Of a stretch of 64,000 nucleotides of DNA, positions 26,401 to 33,424 are shown one piece after another. Source of the DNA: Planctomycetota bacterium (lineage in GTDB: Bacteria > Planctomycetota > Phycisphaerae > Tepidisphaerales > Tepidisphaeraceae); assembly GCA_023417885.1 (NCBI GenBank), contig JAEZED010000217.1, positions 1-64,000 of the forward strand. The letters are read 5' to 3'. The position numbers and the translations under genes are program-made. How positions within the stretch are numbered: the stretch's first letter is position 1; the number at the start of each line of letters is the position of its first letter. The notes beneath the pieces are model-generated. The model was not told the origin of the DNA. It was given only the letters and a program-made list of their open reading frames with translations, and searched no databases.

Positions 26401-26576
26401 GCCACCGTCTCGGCGTTGGCGCCGGGGTAGTTGGCCATAATCTGGATCGTCGGCGGCGTGATCTCCGGGTAGCGGGCGACCGGCAGCACAAAGATCGCCA
26501 CGCCGCCCGCAATCAGGATCAGCAGCGAGAGAACGCTCGCGAAGACCGGCCTGTCAATGAAGAAGCGCGAAAACAT
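23424..26576 (-). CDS. RND multidrug efflux transporter (AcrB/MexB type)
   Basis: A 1050-residue inner-membrane proton-driven pump of the hydrophobe/amphiphile efflux family. TM1 (FASVLSLLILIAGGVAIFVLP) is followed by the porter domains and GIVVDDAIVVVENVERIMHEE, with the two proton-relay Asp of TM4. Later comes GLSAKNAILIVEFG, with the relay Lys of TM10. The Ala/Gly-rich QWNL-type loops and the second porter half are complete. The ATG at 26576 has AAGGA eight bases upstream. It is third in a MarR, outer-membrane factor/adaptor, pump operon. The C-terminal TAFMA-type ending is replaced by a polar PEPEPAPTTA tail. Confidence 0.96.
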   Translation of the reverse strand: MFSRFFIDRPVFASVLSLLILIAGGVAIFVLPVARYPEITPPTIQIMANYPGANAETVAQSVAAPIEQELSGVNNLIYFSSSSSNSGAVSITATFEIGTDQDLAAVEVQNRLSAAEPRLPQEVVRQGITVVKASSNILGVFTIQDESGTYDDTYLANFATINLLDRIKRVEGVGDAQVFGSREYSMRIWIDPDKLAVRGLTVSEVAAAVREQNAVFPAGTIGQQPVEGEVQLTVPVLTRGRLTEPAEYENIVLRAGADGTILRLKDVARIELGSQSYSMFGRVNGEPTALMPIYLQTGANALNVMDAVRAELEAASATFPAGVTWSAPYDSTDFIRESIVEVIKTLLEAVALVLIVVFLFLQSWRATLIPLLAVPVAIVGAFAGMLALGFSINTLTLFGLVLAIGIVVDDAIVVVENVERIMHEERIGPREATIRAMREVSGALIAIVLVLSAVFVPVAFLGGMTGQLYKQFAVTIAISVAISGLVALTLSPALCAILLKPGHGGRKWFFFRWFDAGFNAITRGYTGGVRMAISSSLVTVIIFGLLCLVMYRMQQRVPTGFLPDEDQGFVIAAVSLPEGASAERTDRLIRQTEQFLMEHPAVKNVTLLGGLDLLSGGTTSTNAASMFISLVPFEERQDPGMSSQAVAGAVMGRFMMAPDGMVLAFNPPPVQGLGVRAGFTMELQQRGGGTIAELNDVTNDFVAAANQDPVLETVRGTLRVALPQLFVDLNREKTKMMGVAVGDVFETLQAYMGTLYVNDFAQYGRVWRVQLQAESAFRDNPDDINRVYVRNSEGGMVPLSGLVDTRFVTGANVVTRFNGFPSVQITGSPVVGESSGAAIDRVTQLAADNLPPGYGFSWSGATYQEIKAGNQAPIVLTFGLVVVFLVLAAQYERWSLPIVVLLAVPIAILGALMAVSLRGLTQDIYFQIGLLTLVGLSAKNAILIVEFGASLVRRGVPPVEAALEAARLRFRPIVMTSLAFILGVVPLAVASGAGAASRHSIGTGVIGGMLASTFIAIFFVPVFFVLIQRFSPARRHKQRPAEPEPAPTTA

Positions 26577-26621
26577 CTGGGATCCTTCAGGCAGGCCCTC
26601 GCCCACCGGCTTTGTTCACTC

Positions 26622-29309
26622 TCACTGCCCCGACGCGGGCGCGGTCGTCGGGCGCGTCGCCGGATCACCCGCCGCGGAGATCGACTCGATCTGCGGATCG
26701 ACCGGCATGCCCGGCCGCACCTGCAGCATGTGGGAGGCGATGACTCGATCGCCCGGCTCCAGGCCGGTCTCGATGATCCAGTCCTGCCCCTGCCACTGAC
26801 CCACCGTCACCGGCCGAATCTGCGCCGTGCCGTTCGCGTCGACCACATATACCGCAGACCCCGTCGGCATCTGCATGACCGCCGACTGCGGTACGAGCAT
26901 CGCATCGACCCGCTCCACGCCGCTGATCCGCACATGCACGAACTGTCCCGGCAGCAGCGACCCCTCGGGGTTGGGCACCGTGGCCCGCACCACGGCGGTT
27001 CCGGTCGTCGGATCGACGGCGACGTCCACGAAGTCGATCCGCGCCAGGTGAGGATGGACGCGCCCGTCGGGAAGCACGACCTCCACCTCGAGCTGGTCCA
27101 CCGGCACGTTCGTGATGGCGCCGCTCGCCGTCATGCGCTGCCAGTCCAGGAGGTCGCGCTCGCTCACCGAGAACCGGACGAAGAGCGGATCCACCTGCCG
27201 CACCGTCGCCAGGAGTGCATCCCCGCCGACCGGGTTGATGTAGCTCCCCACGTCCTGGAGGCTTTGCCCGATGACGCCGTCGATCGGCGCCTGGATCGTG
27301 GTGTAGCCCAGATCCAGCTCCGCCTGCGCGATCCGCGTCTGCTGCACCTCCACCTCGGCCGCGGCCACCTGCTGCTCCTCCTGCCACTGCTCCAACTCGT
27401 TGGCGGCCGCCGACTGCTGCGTGGCGAGCTCCTCGAAGCGCCGAAGCTGCTGGTTGGCGCGCTGGAGCCTCGCCTCGGCGGCGCTGAGCTGCGCCTGGGC
27501 CTGGGCGAGCGTGACCTCGAAGGGGCGGGGATCGATGCGGAACAGCAACTGCCCCTGCTCGACCGCCTCCCCTTCCTGGAAGCCGCGCTCCGTGAGGAAG
27601 CCGCTGACGCGTGCCCGCATCGGCACCGTCTGCGACTCCTCCGTCTGGGCCAGGTATTGCGCCTGGATCGGCACGTTGCGCGGCTCGACGACGATCGCGC
27701 TCACCGGCAGCGGGCCCTGCGGCCCCATCGCCTCGGCGGGGCCCGGGGCATGGTCCGCCTCGTTCCAGTAGAGCCACACGCCAAGCAGCACCACCAGCAG
27801 CACCACGATCGGCACCCCCTGCCGAATCAGGTGCGCAACCTGCCTTCGCTTGCGCCGACGCTCCGGTACCGGAGGATGGGAGGGAACTTCTTCAGCCATT
27901 GTCGGGCTCCTGTCTGTCCTGCTGCTGCGCCTGTCCGCTTTCGGGGGTGTGAATCGGCCGCCCAGCGCCAGGTAAAGGTTCAGGCGCTGGCGCAGCCGCT
28001 CGAACCGCACGCCGAGAAGCTGCGATCGCGTCTGAAAGTCCTGGCGGCGCACCTGGATGAGCTCCAGGATCGTCATGACGCCGTTCTGGTACCGGTTGTC
28101 GGCCGTCTGGCTCGCCCGGCGCAGCCGCTCGCTTGCCGTGGCGAGTTCCGCTTCCTGCGCTGCGAGGTACTGCTCGTTCGCCAGCGCCGTCTCCACTTCG
28201 CGGAATGCCTCCAGCGCCGTTGACGCGTATTGCCCCAGCGCCTGCCGCTGCTGCGCGCCGGCGGCCTCCACCTCGGCGCGCAGACGGCCACCGGTGTAGA
28301 TCGGCGCGAAGATGTCGCCCGCGATCGACCAGAAGAGCTCGTCCGGATCCAGCAGCGTCCCGACGGAGGAACTGAGCGTCAGCGACGGCAATCGCGCCGC
28401 CCGCGCCTGCTGCACGTTGTAGAAGGCTGCATCTACCCGCCGAGCCGCAGCCAGCACGTCGGGGCGCCGCTCCAGCAACTCCGACGGCACCCCGGTCGAC
28501 ACCGGCCCCGGCACTGCCGGCAACCCCTCGTTCGGATCGAGCACGCCCGACGGATAGCGACCCAGCAGGATCTCCAGCGCCCGCTGTGACTCCTGGAGCG
28601 CCGACAGGCTCTGCTGGATCGCCGCCTCGGCCAATGCCACGTTCGCGACCGCAAGATCCTCGTCCAGCGAGATCGCCACGCCCGCCGCCACGCGCTGACG
28701 CGTCGTCTCCGCGGTGAACTGCTCCACCGCAAGCAGCTCCCGGTCGATCGCGAGCTGCTCGCGCGCGGTGATGATGCTGAAGTACGCCTCGGAAACCGCC
28801 GCCGCCAGGGAGTGGCGCGCCTGCACGTAATCGAGTCCCGCCGCCTCGACGACACTGGTCGCCGCAGCGCGGCTGGAGCGGAGCCGACCCCAGAGGTCGA
28901 TCTCCCAGCCGACCTGGAGACCCAGGTCATATGTGTTGGCGGGCCCGGTGATGCCGTTGTCGGCGCGGCTGGCGCCACCGAAGCCGTCGAGCTGCGGGCG
29001 AAGCAGCGCCCCGGCGACGCGGAGGCGCGCCTCCGCCTCCTCGATGCGCGCGGCGGCGGTGTAGAGGTCGGGGTTGCGGCGAAGCGCTTCTTCCACAAGC
29101 GCCACGAGCTGGTCGGAGTTGAACTCCCCGATCCACCCCGCGCCGATCCATTGCGACCCGGCGGCGGCCGCGAAGGCTTCCGGCGTGTCGACGTGACGGC
29201 TCGCGAGGTCGCGCGGCGGCTGGGGAAGGCTCAGGCAGCCGGCGAGGCCGAACGGCAGCGTCGCCGCGGCCACGAGCCGCAGGGCGCCACGGCGATGCTT
29301 GGTTCTCAT
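26622..29309 (-). CDS. Outer-membrane factor and RND periplasmic adaptor in one open reading frame
   Basis: An 895-codon frame with no stop joins two normally separate efflux parts. Residues 1-~455 are a NodT/OprM-type outer-membrane lipoprotein: lipobox LAGC (Cys25), then WEIDLWGRLRSSR and YNVQQARAARLPSLTL, ending LYLALGGRF. A polar 17-residue linker (TPPKADRRSSRTDRSPT) follows. Residues 471-895 are an AcrA/MexA-type membrane-fusion protein with MAEEV at its start, a positive patch (RRRKRRQ), one membrane helix (VPIVVLLVVLLGVWLYW), a coiled-coil hairpin, the lipoyl halves (FLTERGFQEGEAVEQGQLL, TTIQAPIDGVIGQ) and a beta-barrel. The topologies conflict if made as one chain. An internal ATG at 27899 with a ribosome-binding site makes two products plausible. 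Start 29309 or 29324. Confidence 0.9.
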   Translation of the reverse strand: MRTKHRRGALRLVAAATLPFGLAGCLSLPQPPRDLASRHVDTPEAFAAAAGSQWIGAGWIGEFNSDQLVALVEEALRRNPDLYTAAARIEEAEARLRVAGALLRPQLDGFGGASRADNGITGPANTYDLGLQVGWEIDLWGRLRSSRAAATSVVEAAGLDYVQARHSLAAAVSEAYFSIITAREQLAIDRELLAVEQFTAETTRQRVAAGVAISLDEDLAVANVALAEAAIQQSLSALQESQRALEILLGRYPSGVLDPNEGLPAVPGPVSTGVPSELLERRPDVLAAARRVDAAFYNVQQARAARLPSLTLSSSVGTLLDPDELFWSIAGDIFAPIYTGGRLRAEVEAAGAQQRQALGQYASTALEAFREVETALANEQYLAAQEAELATASERLRRASQTADNRYQNGVMTILELIQVRRQDFQTRSQLLGVRFERLRQRLNLYLALGGRFTPPKADRRSSRTDRSPTMAEEVPSHPPVPERRRKRRQVAHLIRQGVPIVVLLVVLLGVWLYWNEADHAPGPAEAMGPQGPLPVSAIVVEPRNVPIQAQYLAQTEESQTVPMRARVSGFLTERGFQEGEAVEQGQLLFRIDPRPFEVTLAQAQAQLSAAEARLQRANQQLRRFEELATQQSAAANELEQWQEEQQVAAAEVEVQQTRIAQAELDLGYTTIQAPIDGVIGQSLQDVGSYINPVGGDALLATVRQVDPLFVRFSVSERDLLDWQRMTASGAITNVPVDQLEVEVVLPDGRVHPHLARIDFVDVAVDPTTGTAVVRATVPNPEGSLLPGQFVHVRISGVERVDAMLVPQSAVMQMPTGSAVYVVDANGTAQIRPVTVGQWQGQDWIIETGLEPGDRVIASHMLQVRPGMPVDPQIESISAAGDPATRPTTAPASGQ
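27899..27914 (-). promoter_or_regulatory. Internal ribosome-binding site and ATG for the adaptor
   Basis: On the minus strand CAGGAG stands eight bases before the ATG (27899-27897) that begins MAEEVPSHPP. This is in frame within the outer-membrane factor/adaptor ORF. The spacing is good and would allow the adaptor to be made independently of the upstream half. Confidence 0.6.
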
Positions 29310-29363
29310 CGTTCTGCGAAGCATCGGATGTACGGAACACTCCTTCCGTGCGGTGAGAGCCTG

Positions 29364-29870
29364 TTACTCGCGGAGGGCGGGCAGTCCGTCGTGGACCTTC
29401 GTCAGCAGGTCGATCAGGGACTTCTGCTCGCGCTTGGTGAGGCGGCGCATCATCTTCGACAGGCGGGTCAGGTGGCCGGGGAGGATTCGGTCGATCACGG
29501 CGCGGCCGGCCCGGGTCAGGGCAATCTTCACGACGCGCCGGTCGTCCTGGTCCGGCTGGCGCTCGACGTAGCCGTCGCGTTCGAGGCTGTCCACCAGGCC
29601 GGTGATCGTCCCCTTCGTCACGCAGGAGAGATCGGCAAGCTCCGAGTGCGGGATCGGCTGATCCTGATCCAGCAGGAGCACGAGCACGCGCAACCGTCCC
29701 TCGGACATGTCGTGCTTCGCGAGGCTCGCCTCCAGCGCAGCCTGCACCTCGACGCCCACCGCGTGGATCGTGGCGCACGCGAGCACCGCGTCCGGGTCCA
29801 GCGCCGGCAGCCGCCGCGACAACTCGCAGAGGCGGTGGTAATCAGGAATCTGTCGGACGCGGGAGACCAT
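29364..29870 (-). CDS. MarR-family transcriptional regulator of the efflux operon
   Basis: A 168-residue winged-helix repressor. The helix-turn-helix is LADLSCVTKGTITGLVDSLERDGYVER and the wing is QPDQDDRRVVKIALTRAGR, both diagnostic for MarR. MarR proteins usually bind a palindrome over their own promoter and release it on binding a phenolic or drug ligand. The ATG at 29870 is chosen because a good promoter lies just upstream (-10 at 29899-29894); the frame continues to 30287 but would begin upstream of that promoter. Gene order marR, OMF/adaptor, RND pump makes autoregulated multidrug efflux likely. Confidence 0.92.
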   Translation of the reverse strand: MVSRVRQIPDYHRLCELSRRLPALDPDAVLACATIHAVGVEVQAALEASLAKHDMSEGRLRVLVLLLDQDQPIPHSELADLSCVTKGTITGLVDSLERDGYVERQPDQDDRRVVKIALTRAGRAVIDRILPGHLTRLSKMMRRLTKREQKSLIDLLTKVHDGLPALRE

Positions 29871-29893
29871 TGGCGAGCGAAAAGGTTCGCCGC

Positions 29894-29921
29894 ACGATAG
29901 TTTGCCCCCAAACTGAATCAA
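29894..29921 (-). promoter_or_regulatory. MarR-operon promoter with palindromic operator in the spacer
   Basis: On the minus strand TTGATT (29921-29916) and TATCGT (29899-29894) are separated by 16 bases and resemble -35 and -10 hexamers. The spacer and flank contain AGTTTG-GGGG-CAAACT (29914-29899), a perfect 6-bp inverted repeat with a 4-base gap, ideally placed for repressor binding. Predicted transcription starts about 17 bases before the marR ATG. The rest of the intergenic region (29922-30165) shows no gene. Confidence 0.65.
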
Positions 29922-30165
29922 CTTCCCCCTGAACAAGGGAAGCGCCTTCCAGCGGCAAACGGCGCGCCCCGCGACGCCTTCTGCACGCGCCGCCCTCCTG
30001 TGGCAGCGAGCGGCATCCTTACCAGGGCGAGGAGCTTCGCTTGCTGTCGTGCCAAGGCCGCTCGACACAAATTGGCGCCCAATCGGCATGTTTCGGCGCC
30101 CATCGACAGCGCGTACGACGGATTTCGAAACACCCCCTAATGTGTAGCAACCGGAAGGGTCCGCG

Positions 30166-31560
30166 ATGAATGACAGAATGTCACGTCCGCCTCGCGTCAT
30201 CATCGTCGGCGGCGGGTTCGGCGGACTCGCTGCGGCGCGGGCCCTGGCCGACGCGCCCGTGCAGGTCACCGTCATCGACCGGCGCAACCACCACGTCTTC
30301 CAGCCGCTGCTCTACCAGGTCGCGACCGCGGCGCTCTCCCCCGCCGACATCGCCTCCCCGATCCGCAGTGTGCTCCGCAACCAGGAGAACTGCCAGGTCG
30401 TGCTCGCCGAGGTAACCGGCGTCCATCTCCAGCGCAGCAGGCTCTACGTCGGCCAGGGATGGGTGGAGTACGACTGGCTCGTGCTCGCCGCCGGAGCGAC
30501 GCACTCCTACTTCGGCCACAACGAGTGGGAGCGGTATGCCCCGGGCCTGAAGACGATCGAGGACGCCACGGAAATCCGCCGGCGCATCCTGCTCGCCTTC
30601 GAAGCCGCGGAGTACGAGGCCGACGAGAACGCCCGACGCGCCGCGCTGACTTTTGCCATCGTGGGCGGTGGCCCCACGGGCGTCGAGCTTGCGGGCGCGA
30701 TCAAGGAGATCGCCGCCCAGACGATCCCACGGGACTTCCGGAACATCGACACGCGCACCACGCGCGTGCTTCTGCTGGAGGGGGGCGAGCGGCTGCTCCC
30801 CGCCTTCCACCCGGAACTGAGCGAGCGGGCGCGCAATGACCTCGAAGCGCTGGGCGTGGAAGTGCGGCTCAACGCGCTTGTCACGGACGTGAGCGAGCGC
30901 GGCGTCCACATCAACGGCGAGTTCCTGCCGGTGAGCAACGTGCTCTGGGCCGCCGGCGTGAAGGCGAGCCCGCTCACGACGACGCTCGATGTGCCCCTGG
31001 CGCGCGGCGGCCAGGTCATCGTCGAGCCGGACCTGAGCGTGCCGGGCCACCCGAACGTCTTCGTCGTCGGCGACATGGCGGCGGCGCGGTCGGCGGGCAC
31101 GGGCGAGCTGGTGCCTGGCGTGGCGCAGGGGGCGCTCCAGGGTGGCCGGCACGCAGGCCAGATCATCGCGCGCGAGGTCTGGCCCTACGGTGCGACCGTC
31201 GCGCGTCCGCCCTTTGTCTACAGGGACAAGGGGAGCTTGGCGACGATCGGCCGCGCCCGGGCGGTCGCGCAGATCGGCGGACGCCGCATCACGGGGCTGC
31301 TCGCATGGCTCCTCTGGAGCGGCGTGCACATCCTCTTCCTGATCGAGTTCCGCAACCGCGTGGTCGTGGCGCTGAACTGGATCTGGAACTGGCTCGCCTT
31401 CGCGCGCGGCGCGCGCCTCATCACCGGCGACGCGCAGCTCGTTCTCGAGCAGGTCGGGCCGGACGTGCACCTGCCTGATCGTGCCGACGCTGCTGCGGCA
31501 CCGACGACGAACGACGACCGCATCGCCACCGCCGACACCGCCGATGGTCGCGCGCACTGA
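30166..31560 (+). CDS. ndh: Type II NADH dehydrogenase (NDH-2)
   Basis: A 464-residue membrane-associated flavoprotein passing electrons from NADH to quinone without pumping protons. The FAD-binding motif IIVGGGFGGLAAARAL is at residues ~12-27, followed by NHHVFQPLLYQVATAAL, characteristic of NDH-2. The NADH-binding IVGGGPTGVELAGAI is near 165. VFVVGDMAAA is the second FAD contact, followed by GVAQGALQGGRHAGQ. C-terminal hydrophobic stretches (GLLAWLLWSGVHILFLI) probably give membrane attachment. The ATG at 30166 follows GGAAGGG. It heads a run of plus-strand genes for cytochrome c assembly and nitrite reduction, so it may supply quinol to them. Confidence 0.95.
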   Translation: MNDRMSRPPRVIIVGGGFGGLAAARALADAPVQVTVIDRRNHHVFQPLLYQVATAALSPADIASPIRSVLRNQENCQVVLAEVTGVHLQRSRLYVGQGWVEYDWLVLAAGATHSYFGHNEWERYAPGLKTIEDATEIRRRILLAFEAAEYEADENARRAALTFAIVGGGPTGVELAGAIKEIAAQTIPRDFRNIDTRTTRVLLLEGGERLLPAFHPELSERARNDLEALGVEVRLNALVTDVSERGVHINGEFLPVSNVLWAAGVKASPLTTTLDVPLARGGQVIVEPDLSVPGHPNVFVVGDMAAARSAGTGELVPGVAQGALQGGRHAGQIIAREVWPYGATVARPPFVYRDKGSLATIGRARAVAQIGGRRITGLLAWLLWSGVHILFLIEFRNRVVVALNWIWNWLAFARGARLITGDAQLVLEQVGPDVHLPDRADAAAAPTTNDDRIATADTADGRAH

Positions 31561-31616
31561 TGGCCGCGATACCGGGCATTGGCGCGATGCGACCCGGCGC
31601 GGTATGTACCTTCTGG

Positions 31617-32246
31617 ATGATTCCGCCGACCACCCCGCAAGTCCGCCTGCTCCTCGTGATGCTGCTCGCCGCGGCCGTCCTCGGTTGCGATCGTGACGAC
31701 GAGATCCGCACGTATACCGTCGCAAAGCCGGCCGAGCCGGCGACAGGCACCGCGTCCCACTCACCGGACGACGGACATGACCACGCCGCGGAGGCGAGGC
31801 CCGAGGCGGAACTCGCGTGGGCGGTGCCCGAAGGGTGGCGACGCGTCCCGGGCGATCGCCCAATGCGCGTGGCGACGTTCGAGGCGGGCGATGCGACGGC
31901 GCCGGTCGAGGTGGTCGTCTCCGTCTTCCCTGGCGACACCGGCGGCCTGCTGGCAAACGTGAACCGCTGGCGCGGCCAGGTGGGCCTCGCGCCGATCACC
32001 GACGCCGAGCTGGCTTCGCAGGTCGAAGCGTTCACCGCCGATGGCATGCAGGGGCACACGATGCGCCTGCATGGGAATGAGATGCACCTTCTGGGGTCCG
32101 CCATCTTCGAGCCCGGGGCGGATCGCACCTGGTTCGTCAAGGCGATTGCCCCACCGCAGGTGGCCGATGCGCTCGAGCCGCAGGTGAACGCGTTTGCGCG
32201 CTCCTTCAGCCGCCGTGGTGACGGAGCCGGCGAGGAGGGTGCTTGA
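31617..32246 (+). CDS. Hypothetical lipoprotein upstream of ResB
   Basis: A 209-residue predicted lipoprotein with hydrophobic core VRLLLVMLLAAAV and lipobox VLGC. A His/Asp-rich linker (SHSPDDGHDHAAEA) that could bind metal follows. The folded part contains WAVPEGWRR, MRVATFEAG and VEVVVSVFPGDTGGLLANVNRWRGQVGL, a pattern I know only from uncharacterised planctomycete proteins located with ResB/CcsA. I use the ATG at 31617, which starts the signal sequence; the frame opens at 31560. Its stop overlaps the ResB start, so translation is coupled. A role in cytochrome c assembly is inferred from position only. Confidence 0.75.
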   Translation: MIPPTTPQVRLLLVMLLAAAVLGCDRDDEIRTYTVAKPAEPATGTASHSPDDGHDHAAEARPEAELAWAVPEGWRRVPGDRPMRVATFEAGDATAPVEVVVSVFPGDTGGLLANVNRWRGQVGLAPITDAELASQVEAFTADGMQGHTMRLHGNEMHLLGSAIFEPGADRTWFVKAIAPPQVADALEPQVNAFARSFSRRGDGAGEEGA

Positions 32247-33424
32247 GCGCAATGCTCCGACGCATCCTGGTGCCGCTGGCGTCGCTTCGGCTGACGGTGC
32301 TGCTGTTTGCGCTGTCCATGGTGCTGATCTTCGCCGGAACGCTCGCGCAGTCGACGCAGGGCATCTGGCAGACGATTGACGGCTACTTCCGCAGCCCGAT
32401 CGCGTGGATCGAGTTCCAGTTGTTCGTTCCGCCGCAGCTCGCGCGCGTCCCGGGGGCGCTGCCGTTCCCGGGCGGCTACCTGATCGCCGGCCTGCTGATC
32501 ATCAACCTGATCGCGGCGCACGCGGTGCGGTTCAAACTCACCGCCAGGCGCTTCGGCATCGTCTTGCTTCATGCGGGGCTGATCGTGCTGCTGGCGGGCG
32601 AGTTCGTCACCGGCCTCCTCGCTGACGAGGGCCTGATGACCATCGACGTCGGCGGCAGCAGCAACTACCTGGAAGACGTACGTGAAGTCGAGCTTGCCGT
32701 CATCGACCGCTCGGCGCCGGACGTGGACCGCGTGACTGCCCTGCCGCAGGGCCTCCTGGAGGCGCGCACCGGCGGAGGGATCATCCGGCATGCCGATCTC
32801 CCCTTCTCAGTCCGCCTCGACCGCTGGATGCAGAACTCGCGTCTGTTTCGGCGGGTGGATGAGCCGACGCCCGCCACCGCGGGCATCGGGCTCGAGGCCG
32901 TGCCGGAGGCGCTGCCCCCGGTGCGCGGCGTGGATGGTGGGGCGGTCAATGCGCCCAGCGCCTACCTCACGCTGCTGGGCGAGGGCGACGAGCCGTTGGG
33001 CACATGGCTCGTCTCGCTGAACGTGGACCAGGCGCAACCCGTCGTAATCGACGGGCGGAGCTACGACATCCAGCTTCGCTTCAGGCGGACTTACAAGCCA
33101 TACACGCTTCACCTGCTGGAGTTTCGGCATGACAAGTTCGTCGGCACCGAGACGCCGCGCAACTTTTCCAGCCGCGTCCGCCTGCTCGACCCATCGCGCG
33201 ACACCGACCGGGAAGTGTTGATCTGGATGAACCACCCCCTGCGATACGCGGGGGAGACATTCTACCAGTCGGCCTACAAGGAGGGGAACACCGGCACGAT
33301 CCTCCAGGTCGTGCGCAATCCCGGCTGGCTGCTGCCCTACATCGCCTGCGCTATGGTGGGCGGCGGTATGCTCATCCACTTCACCGTCCGGCTCGCCGGC
33401 TTTCTCCGGAGGAGCACGCGATGA
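32243..33424 (+). CDS. ResB-like cytochrome c biogenesis protein
   Basis: A 393-residue ResB/Ccs1-family protein of the system II pathway, which with CcsA exports haem and attaches it to apocytochromes c. It has an N-terminal membrane cluster (LRLTVLLFALSMVLIFAGTLAQ, LPFPGGYLIAGLLIINLIAAHAV, FGIVLLHAGLIVLLAGEFV). A large periplasmic domain follows, and a C-terminal helix (WLLPYIACAMVGGGMLIHFTV). The paired motif GGYLIAGLLIINL and the tail MNHPLRYAGETFYQSAY are typical. The TTG at 32243 has AGGAGG four bases upstream and is preferred to the ATG at 32252. It overlaps both neighbours by four bases. Confidence 0.92.
   Translation: MSAMLRRILVPLASLRLTVLLFALSMVLIFAGTLAQSTQGIWQTIDGYFRSPIAWIEFQLFVPPQLARVPGALPFPGGYLIAGLLIINLIAAHAVRFKLTARRFGIVLLHAGLIVLLAGEFVTGLLADEGLMTIDVGGSSNYLEDVREVELAVIDRSAPDVDRVTALPQGLLEARTGGGIIRHADLPFSVRLDRWMQNSRLFRRVDEPTPATAGIGLEAVPEALPPVRGVDGGAVNAPSAYLTLLGEGDEPLGTWLVSLNVDQAQPVVIDGRSYDIQLRFRRTYKPYTLHLLEFRHDKFVGTETPRNFSSRVRLLDPSRDTDREVLIWMNHPLRYAGETFYQSAYKEGNTGTILQVVRNPGWLLPYIACAMVGGGMLIHFTVRLAGFLRRSTR

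Noticed and set aside
25068..28223. 1051-residue plus-strand ORF
   Set aside because: Antisense to the RND and adaptor genes; Arg/His/Asp-rich shadow without any recognisable domain.
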